From Caulobacterales bacterium (GTDB lineage Bacteria > Pseudomonadota > Alphaproteobacteria > Caulobacterales > Parvularculaceae), in the NCBI GenBank assembly GCA_020638525.1, contig JACKIL010000008.1, positions 38,272 to 102,271 on the forward strand: a stretch of DNA of 64,000 nt. Direction: 5' to 3'. Shown in pieces: positions 45,458-53,612 of the stretch. A program made the translations under genes and the position numbers. Each line of letters begins with the position of its first letter. The stretch's first letter is position 1. A model generated the notes under the pieces. That model searched no databases. It worked only from the letters and a program-made list of their open reading frames with translations, and had not been told where the DNA came from.

Positions 45458-48109
45458 TTAGAACGACAACTCCAGCGCCGCGCCGATCCGGCGCGGTTCG
45501 ACGACATAGCCGGTCGCCGATGCGGACGGGCCCGCAACTGTCACACCGCCATTCGCATAGGCGTATTTGTCCAGAAGGTTGGTGGCGTAGAGGTTGAGCG
45601 CCACATTGCCCTTTCTGAAGGTCGCGCCGATATCGACCAGCGTATAGTCTTCGATCGGGAAGCGAATATCGCCGAAGCCGACATTCTGCCCGAAGGTCTG
45701 GCTGTATCCGCCGACATAGGCGGTGCTGTAATCGCCGACATAGCGCGCGCCAACGCGCGCGACACCATCAATGCCGCCAAGGGTGAACGCGTAGTTCGCT
45801 CTCACCGAAGCCGTCCAGTCGGGAACGAAGCGGGTCGGCTCGCCCTTAAGCGCGCCAATCTCGATGCTGTCCGCTTTGAGCTCGCCCTTCGCGTAAGCGA
45901 CGTTTGTGTCGATTGTCAGAGCATCCGTCACATGCGCGCGCAGGCTCGCCTCGAAGCCGCGGGACTTCATGCCGGCTGTGCTGTTGCCACCGGTGTTGAG
46001 ACCGTTGATGACGAGCGTCGCCTGGAAGTTGTCCCAGTCGATGTACCAGAGCGCGAGATCGTACTGCAGCCGCCCTTCGAGGAGACCGCCTTTCGCGCCG
46101 ACTTCATAACTCCAGAGCTTATCGGCCTCGACAATGGTCGACGTCGAGTTTCCGCTGAGCGGGTCCATCACCGGCACGTTGACGAAAGCCGGACGGAAGC
46201 CGCTCGCAACCCGCGTGTAGAGCGAGAGATCATCTGTCGGGCGCCAGCGCGCATTGAAGAGATAGGTTAAGGTGCCGTCCTGCGATTTGTTCGACTGCTG
46301 AAGCGCGGGAATAAGGAGCCCCGCAAAGTTGAATTCGGACTCGAACGAGTTGTCGCTGTAGCGAAGGCCGGCAGTCACGTCGAATTCCGGCGTGATGTAA
46401 TAAGTCGCGTCCGCGAAGACAGCGAATTCTTCATAGACGGACGGGAACGAGACATCGACCAGCGAAATCTGTTGGGGCGCCGCCACGATGTCCTGAACGT
46501 TCTTTGCGTTCTCGCGCGCATAATATGCGCCGACAAGCCATTCGAAGGTTTCATTGTTCGGCGAGGCGAGCCGGATTTCTTCGACGAAGCGGCGCGTTTC
46601 GCCATAGATGTAAGTCGGGATGTTCGTCGTCGTTCCCGGCGCCGAACCGGTGAGAATATCCATGAGATCGGTGAGGCCGGGCGAGTTCGCCTGATCCGTA
46701 TTGGTCGGATTTTGGTATTTTGCAAAACCGGAAACGGCGGTGAGTTCAGCCCAATCGAAATCGATGTTGAGCGTCGCATCGGCTTTATAATATTCGATCA
46801 CTTCCGAGCCAGGATCGAAGCCCGCGAAGTGAAGCTCGCCAGCAAGCGGCACGAAATCCGGCGCCGTAACGTCCGCTACGCCGAAGGCGACTGCGCTTGT
46901 TCCGCGCACGGTCGTCTTCTGATGAAGGCCCGTCACCTTTAAGCGTGCGCGGTCCGTGACCTGCCACAGAGCGGCAACGTTGACGCCATTGATTTCCGCA
47001 GTGTTGTAATCCTTTTCAACGACAGCCTGCGTAAACGGATCGAGCCGGTCGATGAAGCCCGCCTTCTTGTTGTGAAATCCGCCAATAGTGACGCCAAGCT
47101 TGTCTTCAATCAGAGGCAGGCTGACATTGCCGCGATAGAGCTGGCTAACCCCGCCCTCATGCGTCGTCGACACATCCGCAAGAAAAGTCGCGCGCATTTC
47201 ATCAAGCGCTGGGTCGCGCGTGATATACCTGACGACGCCGCCAAGCGCGCCCGCGCCGAACAGCGTGCCTTGCGGCCCTTTCGAAATCTCGACACGCTCG
47301 ACATCGCCGATCAATCCGTCGAGAAGCACCTCCGAGCCCATCGAGAACGGCCCGGACGACGTTATCGGAACATCGTCGAGATAGACGGCGGTCACGGCGG
47401 TCGCCGATTCCTGGCTGACGCCGCGCATGATGATCCAGCCTTGGCCCGCCGCACCTTGCGCGTTCCTGAAGGTCACGCCCGGCGTATAATCCGCCACGTC
47501 GCTGATGGATGTCAGGCCCGCTTCAATGAAGTCGGCCGGTTGCGCGACCGAAATCGCCGCCGGTACGTCTTGCAGCGATTGCTCGCGCCGGCTCGCCGTC
47601 ACAATGATCGTATCCTGATCGGCCGCCAGCTCATCGCGCTGCACGTCTTGAGCGCTCGCCCCTCCGGCTCCGAAAACGAGCGCTGAAACGCCCGCGAGGA
47701 ACCCTTTTTTCATTTTGTCGCCCGTCATATCAAACTCCCGGTTTTCTTCATTGCCATTTCGGCCAGCCGAGATCGTGATGACCCCGCTGTCCGTCAGGCC
47801 GCCGGAAAGGTTTGTTCCTTCGAGCAGTGCAGAAAGCGCTTCAGGCAACGTGTAGACCCCGTTGAGCGCTTTGGAGCGCCCTTTTGCGGTCTCAGAGGGA
47901 ATGACGAGAGATCGCCCTGTTTCGCGCGCAAGCGTGAACAAGGCCATATCTATATCTGTAGACGGAATATTCAGCTCGTAGCGTTCGTCGCGCAGCCCCT
48001 CGCTCGCCGCCCCCGTGGGCTGCGCGCATGCTAGGATCGCCGCGGCGAACACTGCGCCCTGCGCAACGCCGTCCGCACCATTCCTCTTTCGTCGCCTTGC
48101 CCCCTCCAT
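45458..48109 (-). CDS. TonB-dependent receptor with N-terminal STN domain and an internal signal peptide
   Basis: 883 residues. The first part has a signal-like N-terminus (about 15-36), then an STN (secretin/TonB short N-terminal) signalling domain at about 44-113 (YELNIPSTDIDMALFTLARE, then GVYTLPEALSALLEG). A second, complete signal peptide follows at about 133-152 (MKKGFLAGVSALVFGAGGAS, cleavage near ASAQD). The plug starts near 165 (DTIIVTASRREQSLQDVPAA) and the barrel runs to a C-terminal F (GAALELSF). In FecA-type receptors the STN touches the FecR anti-sigma factor. ATG 47728, preceded by GGGAG, and ATG 47713 are internal starts that would give an ordinary receptor without STN. Encoded beside FecI/FecR. 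Confidence 0.88.
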   Translation of the reverse strand: MEGARRRKRNGADGVAQGAVFAAAILACAQPTGAASEGLRDERYELNIPSTDIDMALFTLARETGRSLVIPSETAKGRSKALNGVYTLPEALSALLEGTNLSGGLTDSGVITISAGRNGNEENREFDMTGDKMKKGFLAGVSALVFGAGGASAQDVQRDELAADQDTIIVTASRREQSLQDVPAAISVAQPADFIEAGLTSISDVADYTPGVTFRNAQGAAGQGWIIMRGVSQESATAVTAVYLDDVPITSSGPFSMGSEVLLDGLIGDVERVEISKGPQGTLFGAGALGGVVRYITRDPALDEMRATFLADVSTTHEGGVSQLYRGNVSLPLIEDKLGVTIGGFHNKKAGFIDRLDPFTQAVVEKDYNTAEINGVNVAALWQVTDRARLKVTGLHQKTTVRGTSAVAFGVADVTAPDFVPLAGELHFAGFDPGSEVIEYYKADATLNIDFDWAELTAVSGFAKYQNPTNTDQANSPGLTDLMDILTGSAPGTTTNIPTYIYGETRRFVEEIRLASPNNETFEWLVGAYYARENAKNVQDIVAAPQQISLVDVSFPSVYEEFAVFADATYYITPEFDVTAGLRYSDNSFESEFNFAGLLIPALQQSNKSQDGTLTYLFNARWRPTDDLSLYTRVASGFRPAFVNVPVMDPLSGNSTSTIVEADKLWSYEVGAKGGLLEGRLQYDLALWYIDWDNFQATLVINGLNTGGNSTAGMKSRGFEASLRAHVTDALTIDTNVAYAKGELKADSIEIGALKGEPTRFVPDWTASVRANYAFTLGGIDGVARVGARYVGDYSTAYVGGYSQTFGQNVGFGDIRFPIEDYTLVDIGATFRKGNVALNLYATNLLDKYAYANGGVTVAGPSASATGYVVEPRRIGAALELSF

Positions 48110-48141
48110 TCCGTTACGACCTTTCTATGGGAGGTCCGGGA

Positions 48142-48154
48142 ACGGAATATCCGT
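48142..48154 (-). promoter_or_regulatory. palindrome in the candidate ECF promoter of the receptor gene
   Basis: ACGGA (48142-48146) pairs with TCCGT (48150-48154), 33 bp before the receptor start and next to two T/A tracts that repeat GAACTTTTTT (about 48161-48177). The spacing between the FecR stop and the receptor start (98 bp) and this AT-rich layout fit a FecI-type promoter, but no consensus was computed. Confidence 0.35.
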
Positions 48155-48207
48155 AAAACTTTTTTGAACTTTTTTTGTCGCCATGTGTTCGTTTTCCCCT
48201 CGGCGCT

Positions 48208-49266
48208 TTAACTCGCGCTCAGCACGACAAGATCTGGCGACACCCTTCGCGCCGTGACGCCGAGGGACCCCTCAATCCCTTCGAGCATCCTGTCGACATC
48301 GCCGATTTGAAGAATGCCGGTGATTTTTCGCGATCTCAACACCGGATCGTCGATCTGAATTTCTGTCGTCGTATAACGAGCGACTTCGCCGATGACATCG
48401 GAAAGAGCCTGATCATAGAAGACAAGTTGGCCTTGCGCCCACGACATGCGTTCGGTGAGGTCGCGGTCTGTGATCTCTTCTTTTACGGCGCCCTTTTCCC
48501 GCTCGATCTCGCCAGCCTCTCCCTTGCCGATCATGACGGCTGGCGCCTCTTCCGGCGGCGCAGAGTCGGCTTTTTCGCTCACTGGCGAGCGCTGGCGAAG
48601 CGCGACAAGGCCCTCGCTGACCGTTACTTTCACAGCGTCGGGCTGGACCCTGACGGAAAAGCGCGTTCCCACCGCCCTGATGACGCCGTCGGACGCATAG
48701 ACGAGAAATGGGCGCTTCTCGTCATGAGCGACGTCGAAGATGGCTTCGCCGGAAACAAGCCTGATCTTCCGTGTGCGCTTCGAGAATTCCTGCTCGAGAA
48801 TCGTATTCGTGTTGAGCGTCACGTGCGAACCGTCGCTGAACGCGAGCTCACGCGTCTCGCCGATCTTCGTCGAATAATATTCCGTCTCCGTCACCGGGCG
48901 CGCGCCGAAATAGAAGACAGCGACAAAGCACAGAACCAGCGCGGCGGCAGCGCCGGCGAATACGCGGGCATAGGAGAATACGCCGGCGCCCGGGCTCCAG
49001 GCGCGCGCCGGGGCCTCGCCGCCACGAGCGCTGATCTCTTGCGCGCTGAGTTCGCTGAGCGGCGCATCGAGGCCGTACCAGAAATCCGCGGCGCGTTTGA
49101 TGGCGAGCTTGTTGCGCGGGTCCTCGCTCAACCACCGCGAAAAGGCGGCGCGCTCTTCCTGAGTCAGGCCGCCCCTGTCGAGCTTAGCGAGCCAGTCCGC
49201 CGCTTCAAGCTTTTCTTCGCCGCGCGACGGCAGCGGCACGATTTCGGGGCGCAATTCGTCAGTCAT
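48208..49266 (-). CDS. fecR: FecR-family anti-sigma factor
   Basis: 352 residues. The cytoplasmic N-terminal part has the FecR pattern EAADWLAKLDRGGLTQEERA then FSRWLSEDPRNKLAI. A single membrane helix (about residues 89-108, AGAAAALVLCFVAVFYFG) leads to the periplasmic FecR domain (RELAFSDGSHVTLNTNT; RKIRLVSGEAIFDVAHDEKR; GTRFSVRV). The C-terminal STN-interacting part is MLEGIEGSLGVTARRV. It senses the ligand-loaded STN receptor and releases the sigma factor. Start 49266 follows GGGAGGA and overlaps the sigma-factor stop by 8 bp, so sigma and anti-sigma are coupled. Confidence 0.93.
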   Translation of the reverse strand: MTDELRPEIVPLPSRGEEKLEAADWLAKLDRGGLTQEERAAFSRWLSEDPRNKLAIKRAADFWYGLDAPLSELSAQEISARGGEAPARAWSPGAGVFSYARVFAGAAAALVLCFVAVFYFGARPVTETEYYSTKIGETRELAFSDGSHVTLNTNTILEQEFSKRTRKIRLVSGEAIFDVAHDEKRPFLVYASDGVIRAVGTRFSVRVQPDAVKVTVSEGLVALRQRSPVSEKADSAPPEEAPAVMIGKGEAGEIEREKGAVKEEITDRDLTERMSWAQGQLVFYDQALSDVIGEVARYTTTEIQIDDPVLRSRKITGILQIGDVDRMLEGIEGSLGVTARRVSPDLVVLSAS

Positions 49267-49846
49267 GGGAACGGTCCTCCCGATTTGAGGCGCGCTTCTC
49301 GCCGCGCGCATCGCCCCGACCCGCCGCAATCATCTTCTCCACTCCATAACCTCGCCCGGACATGATGTCCTCGCACCGCTTTATTCCCTGCGCGAAGTAC
49401 TTCTCGACCGAGCTCACAGATACGCCCATCTTTTTCGCGATTTCCTTGTGGGAGAGCCCGTAAACGCGCCGCAGGAGGATCGCGCGCCTGTGCGAGGTCG
49501 GCAGCGTCTCAAGCGCCTCCCAGAACGTTTCCATCATCTGCTTGTAGTGCAGGGCTTCGTCGGCCGGCGCATTGCTCGCCTCGAGGATCGCCTCGTCGAT
49601 CTCCCACTGCACCTCGCGCGAGCGGCGCTGGTTCTCCTCGAAAACCATGTTCCGGGAGATCATGTAGAGATAGCTCTTGGGGAACTCGACCCGCTTCTTA
49701 CGGTCGGCCGCGAGCGTTCTGGCGAGGGACTCCTGCAAGATGTCGTCGACGTCGGAAGGCTGAACGGAAAGGCGCAGCAGGACGCGGATCAGCAGCTTCC
49801 TGTATTTCAGGAATTCGCCGACAATCCTGGACTCAGAATCTGACAT
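49259..49846 (-). CDS. ECF RNA polymerase sigma factor, FecI-like
   Basis: 195 residues. Region 2 includes VDDILQESLARTLAAD and KSYLYMISRNMVFEENQRR; region 4 includes LPTSHRRAILLRRVYGLSHKEIAKKMGVSVSSVEKYF, with a helix-turn-helix. This is the FecI group of extracytoplasmic-function sigma factors, which turn on the receptor gene when FecR signals ligand binding. The start at 49846 has GGCAGG upstream; a GTG at 49867 is an alternative. The basic C-terminal tail (GRGDARGEKRASNRED) is short. It heads a same-direction series of six genes through 40691. A perfect palindrome, CCACGGCCGTGG (49864-49875), lies just upstream. Confidence 0.93.
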   Translation of the reverse strand: MSDSESRIVGEFLKYRKLLIRVLLRLSVQPSDVDDILQESLARTLAADRKKRVEFPKSYLYMISRNMVFEENQRRSREVQWEIDEAILEASNAPADEALHYKQMMETFWEALETLPTSHRRAILLRRVYGLSHKEIAKKMGVSVSSVEKYFAQGIKRCEDIMSGRGYGVEKMIAAGRGDARGEKRASNREDRSHD

Positions 49847-50190
49847 AGGCCTGCCTTCCGGTTCCACGGCCGTGGGTCCGCTGTCAATGAGAGGGACGAG
49901 GCGCGCAAACCCTCAAACATTTTTCCTCCGCCAGCGCATAAATAAACCCCGAAGGGTGCCGGAAAGTCCGAAATCCGCGGCGCGGCGGCCGAATTCTGCC
50001 CTCCGCCCCGCTGGGCCCATCGGCTCAATTCTTGTAAGTCCGGCTTATCGGCAGGCTATGATGGGCCTTGGCGCGCGGGCGCCCCCGGCGGGGCGCATCG
50101 CGGCCGGCGAGCGGGCGTGCCGGAATGGAACATGCGGCAGAGTACATGCGCCTGGGCGGAAGCGGCTTGAGACGATCGGACTGACGGGAA
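49847..50190. other. divergent promoter region between fecI-like and O-ligase genes
   Basis: 344 bp without a supported gene. It holds the 12-bp palindrome CCACGGCCGTGG (49864-49875), 18 bp before the sigma start, and a GC-rich stretch at 50070-50110. The promoters of both divergent genes must lie here; no clear -35/-10 pair or Fur-like site was recognised. Confidence 0.5.
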
Positions 50191-51501
50191 ATGCGTGACG
50201 GCCTTCTTCTTCTGGTGGTGATTTTCGCGCTCGTCGCGACCCTGCGCTACCCGTTCGTTGGCATTCTCACCTGGGCGTGGTTCTCGCTGATGACCCCGCA
50301 TCAGCTCGCCTACGGCGTTTACGGTTTGCCGCTCAACGTTCTCATTGCTGGCGCGACCATCTTTTCGCTCGTCGCATCCGGCTCCTTCGCCCGCTTCTCG
50401 TTCGACCGGATCACGGCGCTCCTTCTCCTCCTCGCCATGTGGCTGACCGTTTCGCAGATGTTCTCGCTCGATCCGCAAAACTCGGGGCAATATTACGACC
50501 GCTATGTGAAGACGCTCGTTTTCGTCGTGCTGTGCGTGCAGACGGCGCGGGACAAGCTGCGCTTCCATGCGCTTTTGTGGATTCTCGTCGTCGGCATCGG
50601 CTATTTCGGATTCAAGGGCGCTCTCTTCACGGTCGCAACGCTCGGCCAGTACCGCGTTCAGGGCATCGACAATACGGTCCTGTCCGACAACAACCATCTC
50701 GGCACGGCGCTCGCGACGATCCTGCCGATGATCCTCTATCTGCGCTCTGTCGCGTCTAACCCTCTCGTCAAGACCGGCCTCTTCGGCCTTTTCATCGCGA
50801 CCATCCTTGCGATCATCGGCACGCATTCGCGCGGCGCGTTCATCGCGCTCATCGTCTTTGGCGGCTTTTTCTGGATGCGCTCGAAGCACAAGGTTTCAAT
50901 TCTTGCCGCGCTTGCGCTCGTGCTCGTTCCTGCAATCGCTTTCATGCCGTCCAAGTGGACCGAGCGGATGGAGTCGATCGCCGACGCGAAAGACGACGCC
51001 TCCTTCATGGGACGCGTCGACGCCTGGTTCATCAACACGGAGCTGGCGCTCAAATATCCGCTCACCGGCGCAGGGCTTCGCAACTCCTACCAGAAGGAGA
51101 TCGCGGCGACGGTCGACATCGAGCGTTCGAAACGCGCCAAGGCCGCGCATAGCATCTATTTCGAGATGCTGGGCGGGTCCGGCTTTGTCGGCCTTGCGAT
51201 CTATCTGAGCCTCTTGGCGACGGCGTTCTTCTCCGCGCTCTCCTTGCATTTGCGCCGCAATGATCCCGCCATTGAGCCGTGGATTCCGCAGTTCGGCTAC
51301 TTCGCGCAGATGTCGCTCGTCGTCTTCGGCGTCGGCGGCGCGGCGGTCTCGCTCGAAATGTGGGACGGCTATTTCATCATCATCGCGCTCATTGCGGCGG
51401 CGCTGAAGCTCTCAAACGCGAAGGCGCCCGCTGCGACGACGGTGAAGGTGGCGCACCAGCGCGGACCGTCGTGGCGGTTCGCCGCCCGCGGACGCTCGTA
51501 A
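50191..51501 (+). CDS. O-glycosylation ligase, exosortase-A-associated (Wzy/WaaL family)
   Basis: 436 residues with about 11 membrane helices. The N-terminus LRYPFVGILTWAWFSLMTPH and GIDNTVLSDNNHLGTALATILP, GTHSRGAFIALIVFGGFFWM and AKAAHSIYFEMLGGSGFVGL are the blocks of the O-antigen-ligase-like family annotated with exosortase A systems; the Wzy_C region is the loop around GRVDAWF...GLRNSY. Such proteins transfer a polysaccharide from a lipid carrier to an acceptor. No exosortase or PEP-CTERM gene is adjacent, so it is an isolated member. The start has GACGGGAA upstream. The ligase family call is strong; the acceptor is unknown. Confidence 0.83.
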   Translation: MRDGLLLLVVIFALVATLRYPFVGILTWAWFSLMTPHQLAYGVYGLPLNVLIAGATIFSLVASGSFARFSFDRITALLLLLAMWLTVSQMFSLDPQNSGQYYDRYVKTLVFVVLCVQTARDKLRFHALLWILVVGIGYFGFKGALFTVATLGQYRVQGIDNTVLSDNNHLGTALATILPMILYLRSVASNPLVKTGLFGLFIATILAIIGTHSRGAFIALIVFGGFFWMRSKHKVSILAALALVLVPAIAFMPSKWTERMESIADAKDDASFMGRVDAWFINTELALKYPLTGAGLRNSYQKEIAATVDIERSKRAKAAHSIYFEMLGGSGFVGLAIYLSLLATAFFSALSLHLRRNDPAIEPWIPQFGYFAQMSLVVFGVGGAAVSLEMWDGYFIIIALIAAALKLSNAKAPAATTVKVAHQRGPSWRFAARGRS

Positions 51502-51527
51502 GCACAATCAGTAGGGAGTAACCAGCG

Positions 51528-52583
51528 TCAGTCGTGCGCCAAGAAGGCGGCGGCGCCGCGCCCGCCATGCGCGTGAGCATGCGCGTGGACATGGCCTTGA
51601 TGGTGATGGAAGCGATCGCCCCTCGCGGAATCGATATCCGTCACCGTGTGCTCGTCTGAGCTGCAGCAGCAATCCGGGCATCCGTCGCCGACTTCGATCT
51701 GGACGGTCGACTGAGTGATGCCATAGCGGCGCTCGAGGAATTGCTTGATGTCGTCCAGCGCCTTGTCGGTAAGGCTAGAGTCAGAAACGCGCGCGTGCAT
51801 CGTCAGGCTCGACTGATCGGGCGTCAATTGCCAGATGCGGATCTCGTGAACATCCTCAACGCCGGGCGCTGACTGTTTCACTTCATCGGCCAGCTTGTGA
51901 ATGTCGATGTCCTTCGGGGCGCCTTCGAGCAGAATGTGCGCAGTCTCCTTCAGGAGCCGCCATGCCGAATGGCCAATGAGGAAGACGACGAGCATTGAGA
52001 GGATCGGGTCGATCTGCGTCCAGCCAGTGGTCAGGATGATGATGGCGGCGATGATCGCGGCGATCGATCCGAGAAGGTCGCTCACGACATGCAGCATCGC
52101 GCCGCGCACATTGAGATCTTTGACGTCGCCGCCGTGGAGAATGACGAAAGCGATGGCGTTCGCGGCGAGGCCTGCGACCGCGACTGAGAACATCACTTTC
52201 GCATTGACGTCGAACGGCGCCGTGAAGCGATGGATCGCTTCGATCGCGATCCACGCCAGCAGGAACATCAGGAGGATGCCGTTGACGAAAGCCGCCAGAA
52301 CCCGCGCCCGGTGATAACCGAAATGGCGCCGTTCATCGGCGGGCCGCAGAGCGATAAATTGAGCGCTGACCGCAAGGCCGAGGGCCATCGCATCGGTCAG
52401 CATGTGCGCGGCGTCGGCGAGAAGCGCGAGGGAGCCTGAAATGATGCCCCCGACGACCTCCACCACCATGAAGATAGTGATGACGACGAACGCAGCTAGA
52501 AGCCGGCGCGCGCTGCTGACCGGCTCATCTCGGTGGGCTTGAGCGTCACCCGCCGACGTATGATTATGTGCGCACTCCGTCAC
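51528..52583 (-). CDS. cation diffusion facilitator (CzcD/ZitB-like zinc exporter)
   Basis: 351 residues. Six membrane helices carry the metal site: LLADAAHMLTDAMALGLAV (HxxxD in helix 2) and AMLHVVSDLLGSIAAII (HxxxD in helix 5). The cytoplasmic C-terminal domain (about 210-300) has the ferredoxin-like CDF fold, followed by a Cys/His-rich end: GCPDCCCSSDEH and a tail HHHQGHVHAHAHAHG. The tail would bind Zn or similar divalent ions. It exports metal by proton antiport. The GTG start at 52583 has AAGGCGA upstream. The neighbouring ZIP importer is transcribed divergently, so import and export genes share one intergenic region. Confidence 0.93.
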   Translation of the reverse strand: MTECAHNHTSAGDAQAHRDEPVSSARRLLAAFVVITIFMVVEVVGGIISGSLALLADAAHMLTDAMALGLAVSAQFIALRPADERRHFGYHRARVLAAFVNGILLMFLLAWIAIEAIHRFTAPFDVNAKVMFSVAVAGLAANAIAFVILHGGDVKDLNVRGAMLHVVSDLLGSIAAIIAAIIILTTGWTQIDPILSMLVVFLIGHSAWRLLKETAHILLEGAPKDIDIHKLADEVKQSAPGVEDVHEIRIWQLTPDQSSLTMHARVSDSSLTDKALDDIKQFLERRYGITQSTVQIEVGDGCPDCCCSSDEHTVTDIDSARGDRFHHHQGHVHAHAHAHGGRGAAAFLAHD

Positions 52584-52761
52584 GGGTCGCCTTTGAGCCG
52601 CCCTTCGTTGGAATTACGGATGCCAAACATTGTTCCCTATACACCTTACGCTGTGGTCAGACAGCTTCGCAAGCTTCAGGGGAACGGAAACACCGCCCGG
52701 TTGCTCTTTCTTGGTTAAAGTGGGCAATTTCATCGAATTGCAGGGGCTGATATGGTGACGC

Positions 52762-52772
52762 TATAACATTTT
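52762..52772 (+). promoter_or_regulatory. possible Zur-type half-site before the ZIP gene
   Basis: TATAACATTTT matches the right half of the alphaproteobacterial Zur operator (TATAACATTTC) except for the last base, 8 bp before the ZIP ATG. The left half is degenerate, so this is suggestive only. It would allow zinc repression of the importer. Confidence 0.35.
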
Positions 52773-52780
52773 AGCTGCTA

Positions 52781-53596
52781 ATGTCCGACCGGGCTGCCGC
52801 CTGGCGTCGGCGCCGCGGGGACCATGGCGGCATCGAGGGGATTCGTTTGGTTATCGGGGACTCGGAACTGTGGGGCCTTTACGCTGCGCTCGCCGCCGCC
52901 GGCGTGAGCACAATGGGCCTGCTTTTGATGGCCTTTGTCGGCGATTGGGGCCATCGCAACAGCGCCTACTTTTCCGCCTTCGCCGTCGGCTTTCTGCTTG
53001 TCGCCGTCTTCCTCCATCTCGTTCCGGAAGCGATCAGCTATTCGCCTGACGCGTGGCGATGGATCATCGGCGGCCTCCTTGGCATGACGCTGATCGGCGC
53101 CGTGTTGCGGATTTCGTCTAGTCAGCGCGCCGATGGCGGCGACCGCGCTTTCGGCTACGCATCCGTCATTGTGCTCGGCGCGCATTCGATCCTCGACGGC
53201 GTCATCTATGTGACCACCTTCCAGGATGAACCATTTACGGGAGCGCTTTCGACCTTCGCTCTCCTCCTGCACGAATTTCCGGAAGGCGTGATCGCTTTCG
53301 TTCTGCTGCGCGAAGCGGGCGTCTTGCGCTTCCAGGCGGCGATCCTCGCCTTTGTCGTCGCGTCAGTGACAACCATTGGCGGCGCGCTCGTCACCGCCCT
53401 CGTCATCGAACACATTCAGAATGTGCCGTTGACCGCGCCGCTCGGTCTGACGGCCGGCGGCCTTATCTACATCATCTTCCTGCACCTTGCGCCGCATGCG
53501 AGGCTGACGCCGCACCGGCGCGGCTATCTCGCCGCCGGGATCGGCGCGGCGATCGCCCTCGCCGCCGTCACCTTCCGGGAAATCGCCGGACACTGA
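52781..53596 (+). CDS. ZIP-family divalent metal transporter
   Basis: 271 residues with about eight membrane helices. Family signatures: AFAVGFLLVAVFLHLVPEAI in the second helix region, the metal site ALLLHEFPEGVIAFVLL (HExxE variant in helix 5, with the following GVIAF) and GGLIYIIFLHLAPHA near the end. A variable His-containing loop (SSSQRADGG) follows helix 3. It imports zinc or another divalent metal. The start at 52781 has no good ribosome binding site; an in-frame TTG at 52847, preceded by GAGGGG, would remove the first 22 residues and start nearer the first helix, and is a real alternative. Divergent from the CDF exporter. Confidence 0.87.
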   Translation: MSDRAAAWRRRRGDHGGIEGIRLVIGDSELWGLYAALAAAGVSTMGLLLMAFVGDWGHRNSAYFSAFAVGFLLVAVFLHLVPEAISYSPDAWRWIIGGLLGMTLIGAVLRISSSQRADGGDRAFGYASVIVLGAHSILDGVIYVTTFQDEPFTGALSTFALLLHEFPEGVIAFVLLREAGVLRFQAAILAFVVASVTTIGGALVTALVIEHIQNVPLTAPLGLTAGGLIYIIFLHLAPHARLTPHRRGYLAAGIGAAIALAAVTFREIAGH

Positions 53597-53612
53597 TTGT
53601 TTTCAGGGGCGC

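Noticed and set aside
49864..49875. Palindrome CCACGGCCGTGG as a Fur operator for the sigma gene
   Set aside because: It is too GC-rich and short for Fur; kept only as a sequence observation.
49872..50198. 108-codon plus-strand open frame before the O-ligase gene
   Set aside because: No ribosome binding site or domain; composition is like other non-coding GC-rich spacers and it would overlap the ligase start.
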